From Saprospirales bacterium (lineage in GTDB: Bacteria; Bacteroidota; Bacteroidia; Chitinophagales; Saprospiraceae): a stretch of 64,000 bases of DNA. The position numbers and the translations under genes were made by a program. Positions within the stretch are counted from its first letter, which is position 1. Each line of letters opens with the position of its first letter. Below, in pieces: positions 1-8,002 of the stretch. Where the stretch lies: NCBI GenBank assembly GCA_016703765.1, contig JADJBL010000017.1, positions 66,798 through 130,797 of the forward strand. The letters are read 5' to 3'. The notes under the pieces are model-generated. The model saw only the letters and a list, made by a program, of their open reading frames with translations, was not told the origin of the DNA and did not search any database.

Positions 1-37
1 CCAGCTCTTCGGGAGAGAAAATGTCCGAATGACTCAT
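1..37 (-). CDS. Partial CDS start running off the left edge
   Basis: An ATG at 35-37 on the minus strand opens a frame that reads M-S-H-S-D-I-F-S-P-E-E-L before the window ends. It begins 39 nt after the stop of the TonB receptor, so it may be the next gene of the same riboswitch-controlled operon. In Bacteroidota, thiamin receptors are often followed by a PnuC-type transporter or a thiamin pyrophosphokinase, but 12 residues do not allow a call. The start is uncertain. Confidence 0.35.
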   Translation of the reverse strand, partial: MSHSDIFSPEEL

Positions 38-76
38 AGGTTAAGGCTTTTCAGGCGAAGGTAAGAAAAGACAAAA

Positions 77-2494
77 TTATAATTCCACTTTCAGGCTTAG
101 CAGGAAATTCCGCCCCGCCTGGGGGTAGTATCCGGTTTCAGTGACGGGTGGCGTGAAGGTATCGATATAGCGGTATGACCATCCGTTTGTCTCATACCGT
201 TGGTTCCAGATATTGGCCAGCAACACCGAAGCCTCCGCTTTTCTTATCCGTTTGAATGGCAGGGAAAGCGTCAGTTTCAGGTCGCTGTAAAAATATGGAT
301 CCAAGGCGGCATCATCCTGGCTTGCATTATCCAGGTATTGTTTCCCCACGTATTTGGTCATCAAAGTAAATTGAAGAGATCGATCTTTTTCTGGAAGAAA
401 ATCATAAGACAGTTGGGCGGAGCCGATCAGGGCGGGGGAAAAGGCGAGGTCAACAGTGCCCCTTTCGATGGCTGTTTGGCCGGCAATGAAATCCGGGAAA
501 ATCCAGGAGTAATAATCAACATATTCGATAAAGTCTTTGATCTTATTTCGGCTGAGGGTCAGACCGGCAATCACCTCCCAGCCGTTATACTGCCAGTTTC
601 CTTCCAGTTCCACCCCGCCGCGGTAGCTGGTTGGCACGTTAACCCTGGTGTATTCCCCTACGTCGTTCAGCTTCCCCGTGACCACTAGCTGATCGCGGTA
701 ATGCATGTAATACAGGTTTGCATTCAGGCCCAGGTTTTTCCAGGTTTGCTGAAAACCGAACTCTCCGTTGTACAGGCGCTCCGGCCTGGGGCGGCTATTT
801 GGGGAGCTCTCTGTATAATCGTTGCGATTGGGCTCGCGGTGGCCAACGGCAAAGGAGCCGTAGGCGCTTGTTTTATCGGAGAGCTGCCAGAAAAGGCCTG
901 CTTTGGGGTTGAAAAAGTTCAAACTCACCGACTGAGTCACATCGTCCCCATCCCGGTCCAGACCGAGGAAGCGATAAAACACCTTGCGGTATTGCAGGTC
1001 GAGGTAGATACTCAGCGATTCTGCCAGATCGTACTCCGCCTTGCTGAACACGTTGAAATCCTGTTTCTCCGCATCGTTTTCGTAATACCTGTGGCGGATC
1101 TCGCTATCGCCCGAATCCCTTGCCCAGATCACCTTTCCGTAGTGGTCGCCGAGGTAGCGGTTGGCCGCTCCGCCGAGGGTCCAGCGCAAGCGGCTGTCAC
1201 CTCCCAGGTAATGCAGCGCATAGGTAAGCCCGTAGAAATGGTTGTCGAGCCAGAGTTGGCGGATAAGGTCGGAAAAAAGCCCGTTTTCCGGCTCAATATT
1301 ATAGCTGCCCAGATATTGGTCCGCTTTGTATTGCTCGTAAAAGCCGAGCCCCCGGGTGTAGTGTCCGTTGAGGTTCAGGTTCCAGTTGCGCGAAAGCTGA
1401 TGGCTGAACAGCAGTTGGTAATGGGTTTGGGAGTAGTCGTCCACCTCGTTGTCGTATGGCGCGCCCTCTTTTTCCGTGCCTGCCGGATTGTAAGTGCGTT
1501 TTTCCGGATCGTCGATGAATGTCCCGGGGACCCCGTACCAGGCCTGGTAGGTCACTTCGTGGCCTGAAAAGAGGTTGAAGCGCAGGGCGCTTCGCTTTCC
1601 GATATACGCGCCGGAGAGGAAATAGGAGGAAAGGTCTGTGGAAGCCCGGTCGATATACCCGTCGGAGGATATGCCCGATAGACGGCCCTCAATGGTAAAT
1701 CGCTCGCCAAGCAATCCGCTGCCAAACCCGACGCTGCGCCGCCAGGTATTGAAAGAGCCCATGCTTCCCGCCAGTTGGGCATAGGGTTCCGGCCGCAGTT
1801 GGTTGGTGTTCAGGTTGAGGGAGGCGCCGAAGGCGCCGGCTCCATTGGTCGAGGTACCCACCCCCCGCTGGATCTGCACGTCCGTCACCGAGCTCATGAT
1901 ATCTGGCATATTCACCCAATAGACGCCTTGCGATTCCGCATCGTTGAGGGGTATGCCGTTTACGGTCACGTTGATCCGGGTGGGGTCGGAGCCGCGGATG
2001 CGCAACCCGGTGTACCCCACGCCGTTTCCGGCATCGGAGGTTTCCACGAGGGAGGGGGTGAAACGGAGCACGAAGGGCACGTCCTGGCCGAGGTTGTGGG
2101 TTTCCAGTTCCTCTTTGCCGAGGTTTTTATAGGTAATGGGGGTTCGTTCGCCGGCTCGGGTAGCCGTCACCAGCAGTTCGTCGAATTGGTAGGGCTGTTC
2201 CGTCAACTGAAAGTTCGCCAGGTTCTCGCCTTCGCTGAGTAAGAGGGCGCGTTCGCTTTTTTCAAATCCTACATACGTCACCCGGAGTGTGGCGGCGCCC
2301 GGGGCGAGGCCCTCGATCCGGTACAGGCCTATTACATCGGATTGGGCTCCCTTCCTGGTATGGGTTTCGTACACGTGTGCGCCCGCGAGCGGCTCGCCTT
2401 TTTCGTTGGTGATTTGTCCCGCCAAGGCGCTCTGCGCAAAAAGGGTCCATGCGGGCCAGGCGGCCAGGCTCAAAAGAAGAAGCATTTTTTTCAT
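77..2494 (-). CDS. TonB-dependent outer-membrane receptor, probably for thiamin
   Basis: The 805-residue protein has a signal peptide (MKKMLLLLSLAAW), then a carboxypeptidase-regulatory-like domain (about residues 25-105, GQITNEKGEPLAGAHVYE). The plug domain follows (DELLVTATRAGERTP, then RGSDPTRINVTVNGIPLND), and the long remainder is a beta-barrel ending in an aromatic-rich segment. It imports a scarce ligand through the outer membrane with energy from TonB-ExbBD. The ligand is inferred from the TPP riboswitch just upstream, which points to thiamin or a precursor. An upstream start at 2554 is open in frame, but it would put coding sequence inside the riboswitch terminator. The ATG at 2494 is preferred because it follows that terminator and starts a clean signal peptide. 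Confidence 0.88.
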   Translation of the reverse strand: MKKMLLLLSLAAWPAWTLFAQSALAGQITNEKGEPLAGAHVYETHTRKGAQSDVIGLYRIEGLAPGAATLRVTYVGFEKSERALLLSEGENLANFQLTEQPYQFDELLVTATRAGERTPITYKNLGKEELETHNLGQDVPFVLRFTPSLVETSDAGNGVGYTGLRIRGSDPTRINVTVNGIPLNDAESQGVYWVNMPDIMSSVTDVQIQRGVGTSTNGAGAFGASLNLNTNQLRPEPYAQLAGSMGSFNTWRRSVGFGSGLLGERFTIEGRLSGISSDGYIDRASTDLSSYFLSGAYIGKRSALRFNLFSGHEVTYQAWYGVPGTFIDDPEKRTYNPAGTEKEGAPYDNEVDDYSQTHYQLLFSHQLSRNWNLNLNGHYTRGLGFYEQYKADQYLGSYNIEPENGLFSDLIRQLWLDNHFYGLTYALHYLGGDSRLRWTLGGAANRYLGDHYGKVIWARDSGDSEIRHRYYENDAEKQDFNVFSKAEYDLAESLSIYLDLQYRKVFYRFLGLDRDGDDVTQSVSLNFFNPKAGLFWQLSDKTSAYGSFAVGHREPNRNDYTESSPNSRPRPERLYNGEFGFQQTWKNLGLNANLYYMHYRDQLVVTGKLNDVGEYTRVNVPTSYRGGVELEGNWQYNGWEVIAGLTLSRNKIKDFIEYVDYYSWIFPDFIAGQTAIERGTVDLAFSPALIGSAQLSYDFLPEKDRSLQFTLMTKYVGKQYLDNASQDDAALDPYFYSDLKLTLSLPFKRIRKAEASVLLANIWNQRYETNGWSYRYIDTFTPPVTETGYYPQAGRNFLLSLKVEL

Positions 2495-2516
2495 CAAAAG
2501 AAATTTTTGGTAAACC

Positions 2517-2543
2517 AAAAACCCGCCAAAGGGGCAAGGCGGG
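2517..2543 (-). terminator. Intrinsic terminator of the TPP riboswitch
   Basis: On the minus strand, CCCGCC pairs with GGCGGG around a ten-base loop, followed directly by TTTTT. The T run ends 22 nt before the receptor start codon. This is the expression platform: ligand-bound riboswitch should favour this hairpin. A second hairpin (GCCTTC/GAAGGC, 2563-2580) lies between aptamer and terminator and could take part in switching. Confidence 0.75.
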
Positions 2544-2580
2544 AGGAATCCCAAAAACCCAAAGCCTTCGGACGGAAGGC

Positions 2581-2668
2581 TCTTCCCTTCCCGGCATTAC
2601 CCGGACAGGTTCTATGGGTTTGATCTCAGCCGTTGCCGTTTTTTAGGCGGCAAGTGGGCACCCCAGAA
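2581..2668 (-). promoter_or_regulatory. TPP (thiamin pyrophosphate) riboswitch
   Basis: The minus strand carries the conserved THI-element blocks in order: CTGGGGTGCCC, then GGCTGAGATCAAACCC, then GAACCTGTCCGGGTAATGCCGGGAAGGG. The family binds TPP and turns off thiamin genes when TPP is plentiful. Spacing to the terminator and receptor start fits transcriptional control. A TACCTTTA box (2681-2688, minus) just upstream resembles the Bacteroidota -7 element TAnnTTTG and may be the promoter. The palindromic repeat at 2701 then sits in the -33 region. Confidence 0.92.
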
Positions 2669-2700
2669 GAGATAAGGAATTAAAGGTACGGAAAAAATTT

Positions 2701-2935
2701 GAGTGACCGGGTGACTGAGTCACCCGGTGAAGGAGGATCACACTAAAAAGTGAAAATAGGCCTTTATTTTCGGGTGTTTTCAGTGATTTTAGTCGAATTA
2801 TGAGTGACCGGGTGACTGAGTCACCCGGTCACTCATTCAAATTAGTTTTTTAGTCATATTTATTGAAATCAATACTCCGGTACAATACTTACGTTCAATT
2901 TGCCCTCACCGGGTGACTCAGTCACCCGGTCACTC
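2701..2935. repeat. REP-like palindrome triplet (copies A, B, C)
   Basis: Three palindromes lie at 2701-2733, 2802-2834 and 2903-2935. The full form has a 15-nt arm GAGTGACCGGGTGAC, loop TGA, and the complementary arm. Copy B is perfectly symmetric. Copies A and C have one shortened arm (GGTGAAGG and GGTGAGGG) and face each other, C carrying loop TCA. Loop centres are 2717, 2818 and 2919, exactly 101 bp apart each time. The spacers are AT-rich and unrelated in sequence. The cluster lies between the receptor promoter and the NadR-like gene, and copy C overlaps the latter's stop codon. The same family flanks a RAYT gene at 54-55 kb. Confidence 0.9.
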
Positions 2936-3476
2936 ACCCCGTCACTATGAATGAAAATCGGGCATTAAGATAATCGGTGACTACCTCCACCCGCTCCTCC
3001 TCCCCTCCCCTCACCTCCAAAAAAGCTCCCCCCATCCGAATGAGCTCCGAGCGGTAGATCTGATACAGTTCCTCCCGCTCGCCGGGGTTCTCGCGCAGGG
3101 GGTCGTACTCCCAGGGCACATCCGTGCCGCAGAGGAGGTGCAGGTCGTAAGGGTCGTTTTGCAGGGCCTCCAGGATATAGGGCGCGCATTTTCCGAAGCG
3201 GTATTCCGACCATACCTTCATCACCAGCATGTCGGTGTCGCAGAAAAGGAAACGGTTTGCCTCGCGCAGCCCCTCTTCCTCCAAAAGCCTTTGCCCCCGG
3301 GCGATCTGCTCCAGGTCTTCGAATTCGTAAGGCCTGCCCAGGCCATCGAGGTATTCGCGGGAGTACTCCCGGACCCAGGCCGTCCGGAACCGCTCCGCAA
3401 GGGCCATGGCAAGGGTTGTCTTGCCGGTCGATTCGGGGCCGGTGATCGCGATGCGGTATGGAGGCTTGTTATTCAT
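2934..3476 (-). CDS. NadR-like nucleoside kinase (AAA_28 family P-loop ATPase)
   Basis: The 180-residue protein begins with beta strand and Walker A (IAITGPESTGKTT, residues 9-21). It has the VREYSREYLD segment and a Walker-B-like LFCDTDMLVMKVWSEYRFG, all typical of NadR-type ribosylnicotinamide kinase domains. The HTH and adenylyltransferase parts of classical NadR are absent. Such stand-alone kinases often sit beside PnuC-type vitamin transporters, and here the neighbour is a thiamin-type receptor. The substrate (nicotinamide riboside or thiamin-like) cannot be settled from sequence. Its last codons and the TGA stop come from palindromic repeat C, so the C-terminus was probably altered by the repeat. 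It is divergent from the next gene across 64 nt. Confidence 0.75.
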   Translation of the reverse strand: MNNKPPYRIAITGPESTGKTTLAMALAERFRTAWVREYSREYLDGLGRPYEFEDLEQIARGQRLLEEEGLREANRFLFCDTDMLVMKVWSEYRFGKCAPYILEALQNDPYDLHLLCGTDVPWEYDPLRENPGEREELYQIYRSELIRMGGAFLEVRGGEEERVEVVTDYLNARFSFIVTG

Positions 3477-3540
3477 CGGGAAAACCTTAACTTGTAGCCC
3501 AATTCAGCTTTGCAAAAGAAAACGATTCCGGCCAAATAGT

Positions 3541-4140
3541 ATGCACGATATTGAACCCTTCTATCATTGGCGCGACAATTATATCGCCGCGGAAGATGAA
3601 CGCTCCCCGTTCTACGGAAGGGTCTATGACGAATTTCGCTTCACCCAGACCATTTACAACTACTATATCCACCCGCAATGGGATGATTTCGGGTCGCCTA
3701 CGCTCTACACCAAAGTGCTCTTCGCCGATTACGACGACGGTTTCGCCGTGCTCGAAATGCTCGGCGAATGGAACGACTGCCTGCAAAACGACATCATGTT
3801 CCTCAAGCGGGATGTCGCCGATTGGATGATCAAAAAAGGCATTAACAAATTCGTCCTGATCTGCGAAAACGTGCTCAACTTCCATGCTTCGGACGATTGT
3901 TATTACGAGGAATGGTACGAGGACATCCGCGATAACGACGGATGGATCTGCATGCTCAATCTTTGGAAACACGTGGAAGAGGAAATGACCGACACCCAAT
4001 TGCAACAGTACGTCCATTTCGGCAAATTTTTCAATCAGATAAACTGGAGGGCCCAGGAACCTGCACAATTGCTCCTGGCAGTCGATACCTTGATCAATAA
4101 AGGCCGCCTTCCGAAGGGAGTACCCCTGCTGGGGTATTAA
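3541..4140 (+). CDS. Conserved hypothetical protein, acidic and aromatic-rich
   Basis: The protein has 199 residues starting MHDIEPFYHWRDNYIAAEDE. I do not recognise a named domain. It is soluble, with no signal peptide or membrane segment, and rich in Asp/Glu, Trp and Tyr (YYEEWYEDIRDNDGW). The frame is open further upstream to 3406, but that part overlaps the divergent kinase gene, so the ATG at 3541 is preferred. It ends 5 nt before era and is probably co-transcribed with it. The context suggests a housekeeping role, but no function is assigned. Confidence 0.65.
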   Translation: MHDIEPFYHWRDNYIAAEDERSPFYGRVYDEFRFTQTIYNYYIHPQWDDFGSPTLYTKVLFADYDDGFAVLEMLGEWNDCLQNDIMFLKRDVADWMIKKGINKFVLICENVLNFHASDDCYYEEWYEDIRDNDGWICMLNLWKHVEEEMTDTQLQQYVHFGKFFNQINWRAQEPAQLLLAVDTLINKGRLPKGVPLLGY

Positions 4141-4145
4141 AAAAT

Positions 4146-5045
4146 ATGAAACACCGATCAGGTTTTGTCAATATTATCGGGCGCCCCAACGTCGGGAAAT
4201 CGACGTTGATGAACGCCCTGGTGGGCGAACGGATGTCCATCATCACCCATAAGCCGCAGACGACCCGCCACCGCATTATCGGCATCTTCAGCGGCGATGA
4301 CTTCCAGATCGTGTTCTCCGATACGCCGGGCCTGATCGGCCAACCGGCCTACAGAATGCAAAAGGCCATGAACCGCGCCGTCCAGTCCACCTTCGAGGAT
4401 GCCGACATCATGCTCTTCGTCACCGAACCGGCCGAAGATTATACCGAAGGAGATCCCCTGATTCAGCGCCTGAGAGAGAGCGAGGCGCCGGTTTTTGTCA
4501 TCATCAATAAAATCGACAAGATCACGGAGGGTCAGTTGAAGAACCTGGACCAGCAATTTGCTGTGCTGATCCCCAAGGCAGAACGATTCGCGGTGTCCGC
4601 CCTTCAAAAGCTGCATACCGAGGACCTGCTGAAAAAGATACTGGATGCCCTTCCCGAAGGGCCGGAATACTACCCCAAGGACCAGCTGACCGACCGGAGC
4701 GAACGCTTTTTTGTCTCGGAGATCATCCGGGAAAAAATACTGGAACTCTATCAGCAAGAAATCCCCTACTCCGTGGAAGCCATCGTGACCGGCTTCAAGG
4801 AAGGCGAAACCAAAGAAGGCAGCCCCATCGCGCGGATCGAAGCCACGCTTTTCGTGGCGCGAAAAAGCCAAAAACCAATAATCATCGGCAAAAACGGGCA
4901 GGCCATAAAAACCCTCGGAACAGAGGCCCGCAAAGCCATCGAACAATTTCTGGAAATGAAAGTCCACCTCGAACTGACCGTCAAAGTCCGCGAAAACTGG
5001 CGCGACGACGAGCAAATGCTAAAGCAGTTCGGGTATCTCGATTGA
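4146..5045 (+). CDS. era: GTPase Era, 16S rRNA maturation and 30S assembly
   Basis: The protein has 299 residues, the normal length for Era. G1 is GRPNVGKST (about 12-20), G3 is DTPGL (about 59-63) and G4 is NKID (about 119-122). The C-terminal KH RNA-binding domain carries GKNGQAIKTLGTEARKAIE. Era binds the 3' end of 16S rRNA during small-subunit maturation. The start lies 5 nt after the upstream hypothetical gene, suggesting one transcript. A second ribosome-assembly GTPase, der, follows after a hairpin-filled gap. Confidence 0.96.
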   Translation: MKHRSGFVNIIGRPNVGKSTLMNALVGERMSIITHKPQTTRHRIIGIFSGDDFQIVFSDTPGLIGQPAYRMQKAMNRAVQSTFEDADIMLFVTEPAEDYTEGDPLIQRLRESEAPVFVIINKIDKITEGQLKNLDQQFAVLIPKAERFAVSALQKLHTEDLLKKILDALPEGPEYYPKDQLTDRSERFFVSEIIREKILELYQQEIPYSVEAIVTGFKEGETKEGSPIARIEATLFVARKSQKPIIIGKNGQAIKTLGTEARKAIEQFLEMKVHLELTVKVRENWRDDEQMLKQFGYLD

Positions 5046-5074
5046 TTTATTTTTTAAAAAAAATTGCAAGGAGC

Positions 5075-5157
5075 AAGTTTAGAAGGTTTATGAGGTTTAG
5101 AAAGTTTAGTTTTTTTACTTTCTAAACCCTCTAAACTTCCTAAACCTCCTAAACTTT
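5075..5157. repeat. Intergenic hairpin with GTTTAG-type tandem-oligomer arms
   Basis: The left arm repeats AAGTTTAG / AAGGTTTAT / GAGGTTTAG / AAAGTTTAG and the right arm is its approximate reverse complement (CTTTCTAAACCCTCTAAAC...). A T-rich loop separates them. It fills the era-der gap. A second copy of the same family lies at 11216-11298. It may act as a terminator or RNA-processing structure; der has no obvious promoter after it. Confidence 0.8.
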
Positions 5158-5177
5158 GATCAAAGATCAATAAAGGA

Positions 5178-6479
5178 ATGGGAAATATTGTAGCAATAGT
5201 GGGCAGGCCCAACGTGGGAAAATCTACTTTTTTCAATCGCATGATCGGGGAAAGACAGGCCATCATCGACGATACCTCGGGGGTGACCCGCGACCGCCAA
5301 TACGGCGCCACCGACTGGAATGGCAAAACCTTTACGGTAGTCGATACCGGCGGCTTTGTGAAAAGCTCGGACGACGTTTTTGAATCGGCCATCCGCTCAC
5401 AAGTCAAGATCGCCATCGAGGAGGCGGCGGTGATCGTATTTATGGTGGACGTCACCACCGGAGTGACCGACCTCGACGAGGAAGTGGCCCGGATGCTGCG
5501 CACGACCAACAAGCCGGTCTATCTGGTGGTCAACAAGGTGGACAACAACACTCGCATGATGGAGGCCAACGAATTCTGGAGCCTGGGCTTCGAAGAGACC
5601 TTCTTCCTCTCCTCCCTGACCGGCAGCGGCACGGGCGAGCTGCTCGACGCCGTGGCGGACCATATCGAGAACGTGGAAGCGGTCGAAACAAACCTGCCGA
5701 AATTTGCCATCGTCGGACAGCCCAACGTGGGCAAATCCTCCCTGACCAATGCCCTGCTCGGCGAGGAGCGCAATATCGTGACCGAGATCGCCGGCACCAC
5801 CCGCGACGCCATCCACACGGCTTACAATAAATTCGGCAAGGAATTCCTTCTCATCGATACGGCCGGCATCCGGAAAAAGGCCAAGGTCTTTGAAGACCTG
5901 GAATTCTACTCCGTCATGCGGGCCATCCAGGCCATCGAGGAGGCCGATGTCTGCATCCTCATGATCGACGCCCAAACCGGTATGGAAGCCCAGGATATGA
6001 GCATTTTCCGCCTGGCGCAGCGCCGCAACAAAGGCGTCGTTATTCTCGTGAACAAGTGGGACCTGATGGAGAAGGAAACCAATACCGCCCGCGATTTCGA
6101 AGCCAGCGTCAAGGAAAAGATCGCGCCCTTTACCGACGTGCCGATCCTCTTCGTTTCCATCCTCGAAAAGCAACGCATCTTCAAGGCCGTGGAGCTGGCC
6201 CTGGAAGTGTACGAAAACCGGGCCCGCAAGATCAAAACCTCCGAGCTCAACGACAAGATCCTGCCCGAGATCGACCGCACGCCGCCGCCCTCCCATCGCG
6301 GGCATTACATTAAAATCAAATACATCACCCAGTTGCCGACCGCTTACCCGGCATTCATCTTTTTTTGCAACCACCCCAAGCACGTAAAAGAGAATTACAA
6401 GCAATTCCTGGAAAACCGGCTGCGCGAACACTTTACCTTCACCGGGACGCCCATTTCCGTGTTTTTCCGGCAGAAATAA
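5178..6479 (+). CDS. der: GTPase Der (EngA), 50S ribosome assembly
   Basis: The 433-residue protein has the double G domain unique to Der. The first domain has GRPNVGKST (8-16), DTGG and NKVD. The second has GQPNVGKSS (about 178-186), DTAG and NKWD. A KH-like C-terminal domain ends in HFTFTGTPISVFFRQK, the usual Der ending. It acts in maturation of the large ribosomal subunit. It follows era on the same strand, a common pairing of functions but here separated by a long hairpin. Confidence 0.97.
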   Translation: MGNIVAIVGRPNVGKSTFFNRMIGERQAIIDDTSGVTRDRQYGATDWNGKTFTVVDTGGFVKSSDDVFESAIRSQVKIAIEEAAVIVFMVDVTTGVTDLDEEVARMLRTTNKPVYLVVNKVDNNTRMMEANEFWSLGFEETFFLSSLTGSGTGELLDAVADHIENVEAVETNLPKFAIVGQPNVGKSSLTNALLGEERNIVTEIAGTTRDAIHTAYNKFGKEFLLIDTAGIRKKAKVFEDLEFYSVMRAIQAIEEADVCILMIDAQTGMEAQDMSIFRLAQRRNKGVVILVNKWDLMEKETNTARDFEASVKEKIAPFTDVPILFVSILEKQRIFKAVELALEVYENRARKIKTSELNDKILPEIDRTPPPSHRGHYIKIKYITQLPTAYPAFIFFCNHPKHVKENYKQFLENRLREHFTFTGTPISVFFRQK

Positions 6480-6520
6480 AACCGATTCAACTTATTCATT
6501 CCCAAATAACAATCCGAAAC

Positions 6521-7069
6521 ATGCCGTTTTTTTTCGATACTCCTTTCCGGGACCTCGCGATCTTTGAACCCCGGATTTTTCAAGATGAAAGAGGATATCT
6601 GTTCGAAAGTTATAATCAGCGCGATTTTGAAAAGGCCGGAATACAAGCCGCCTTTGTCCAGGATATGCAGGCCTTCTCCACCCAGGGGGTTCTTCGCGGC
6701 TTGCACTATCAGTCCTTCCCTTTCGCCCAGGCCAAGTTGATCCGCGCGCTCCAGGGAGAGATTCTGGATGTGGTGGTCGATCTGCGGGAAGCCGAGCCCA
6801 CCTATGGGCAATGGTACAGCATTCGTTTGAGCGACAAAAACCAGCGCCAGTTGTTCGTTCCCCGCGGCTTTGCCCACGGCTACCTCGTGCTCAGTCCCAC
6901 GGCCCTGGTGGCATATAAATGCGACAATTTTTACGCACCTTCCCACGAGGCCGGACTGCGATACGACGACCCCACGCTGGCTATCAACTGGGAGACGGAC
7001 CTTGCCGCAGTTATTGTTTCGGAGAAAGATAAGGCGCAGCCCGAATTTGGAAAACACGCCAAAACCTGA
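6521..7069 (+). CDS. rfbC: dTDP-4-dehydrorhamnose 3,5-epimerase
   Basis: The protein has 183 residues, the usual family length. It shows the RmlC cupin hallmarks: FEPRIFQDERGYLFESYN at the N-terminus, VLRGLHYQ with the catalytic His, VVDLREAEPTYGQW and VPRGFAHGYLVLS. It converts dTDP-4-keto-6-deoxyglucose to dTDP-4-keto-rhamnose in the cytoplasm. An upstream in-frame extension would run into der, so the ATG at 6521 is chosen. It is followed after 6 nt by rfbD. rfbA and rfbB are not in the window. Confidence 0.95.
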   Translation: MPFFFDTPFRDLAIFEPRIFQDERGYLFESYNQRDFEKAGIQAAFVQDMQAFSTQGVLRGLHYQSFPFAQAKLIRALQGEILDVVVDLREAEPTYGQWYSIRLSDKNQRQLFVPRGFAHGYLVLSPTALVAYKCDNFYAPSHEAGLRYDDPTLAINWETDLAAVIVSEKDKAQPEFGKHAKT

Positions 7070-7075
7070 TTTTTT

Positions 7076-7948
7076 ATGCCCGTGATCCTCGTTACCGGCG
7101 CGGGGGGCCAGCTTGGCCGGTCCCTTGTCCAGCAATCGGCCCGTTGGCCAGACTGGCAATTCCTGTTTGCCGATCGCCTGGCCCTCGACATCGACGACCC
7201 GCACTCCGTGGAGGCCTATTTTAAGGCCCATCCCATAGATTTTTGCATCAATGCAGCCGGCTATACAGCTGTCGACCGGGCCGAAGCGGAGCCCCGGCTC
7301 GCCCGCTCCGTGAACGCCGAAGGGCCCAAAAACCTGGCTATCCAGTGCCAGAAACACCATGCGGCGCTCCTTCAGATCTCCACCGACTACGTCTATCATA
7401 GCCGCCAGAACACCCCTTTCGAGGAGGACGACCCGGTGACGCCCCAAAGCATTTACGCCCAGACGAAATGGGAAGGGGAAAACGCGGCGCTCCTTCACTG
7501 CTCGCGTACCCTGGTTTTGCGAACCTCCTGGGTTTATTCGCTCTTCGGGCAAAATTTTCTCACCACCATGCTCCGCCTCGGAAAAGAGCGGCGCCAGGTC
7601 AAGGTCGTGTACGACCAGGTCGGAACCCCCACCTTTGCCGGCGATCTGGCAGCGGCGATTTTCAGCATGATCCATGCGATCGACTCTGGCGAGGTGGCGG
7701 AAGAGAATTGGCCCGGGGTATTCAATTTCAGTCCGGAAGGGGTCACGAGTTGGTACGATTTTGCCCTGGCCATCTTTGAGCAATCCGGCGATCCAGTGCA
7801 GGTTCTGCCGATCCGCAGCGTCGATTACCCATCGGCCGCCGTCCGCCCACCCTTCAGCGTCATGAGCAAGGAAAAGATAAAATCCGTCTTCCGGCTTTCC
7901 ATCCCTCATTGGAGGGAAAGCCTCCTTCGATGTATGGGAAAGAAGTGA
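7076..7948 (+). CDS. rfbD: dTDP-4-dehydrorhamnose reductase
   Basis: This is a 290-residue SDR protein with an N-terminal Rossmann motif (ILVTGAGGQLGRSL), the RmlD signature DFCINAAGYTAVDRAEAEP, and the catalytic STDYVY plus YAQTKWEGE (Tyr-x3-Lys). It makes dTDP-L-rhamnose, the last step of the pathway, for surface polysaccharide. It is translated with rfbC (6-nt gap). The product probably feeds polymers built by the CapD-like and family 9 transferase proteins near 58-60 kb (inference). Confidence 0.95.
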   Translation: MPVILVTGAGGQLGRSLVQQSARWPDWQFLFADRLALDIDDPHSVEAYFKAHPIDFCINAAGYTAVDRAEAEPRLARSVNAEGPKNLAIQCQKHHAALLQISTDYVYHSRQNTPFEEDDPVTPQSIYAQTKWEGENAALLHCSRTLVLRTSWVYSLFGQNFLTTMLRLGKERRQVKVVYDQVGTPTFAGDLAAAIFSMIHAIDSGEVAEENWPGVFNFSPEGVTSWYDFALAIFEQSGDPVQVLPIRSVDYPSAAVRPPFSVMSKEKIKSVFRLSIPHWRESLLRCMGKK

Positions 7949-8002
7949 CAAACTATTTTTCCTGCTCGATCGTTGTAACTTTATTCGATCAACCAGGAAT
8001 CT

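Noticed and set aside
2494..2554. Upstream start of the TonB receptor at 2554
   Set aside because: It would place coding sequence in the riboswitch terminator. The ATG at 2494 begins a clean signal peptide.
2701..2935. CRISPR array (regular repeats with unique spacers of about 70 bp)
   Set aside because: Repeats are full palindromes in both orientations, in groups of two or three, spacers are longer than in CRISPR, and there are no cas genes. A REP/RAYT system explains them better.
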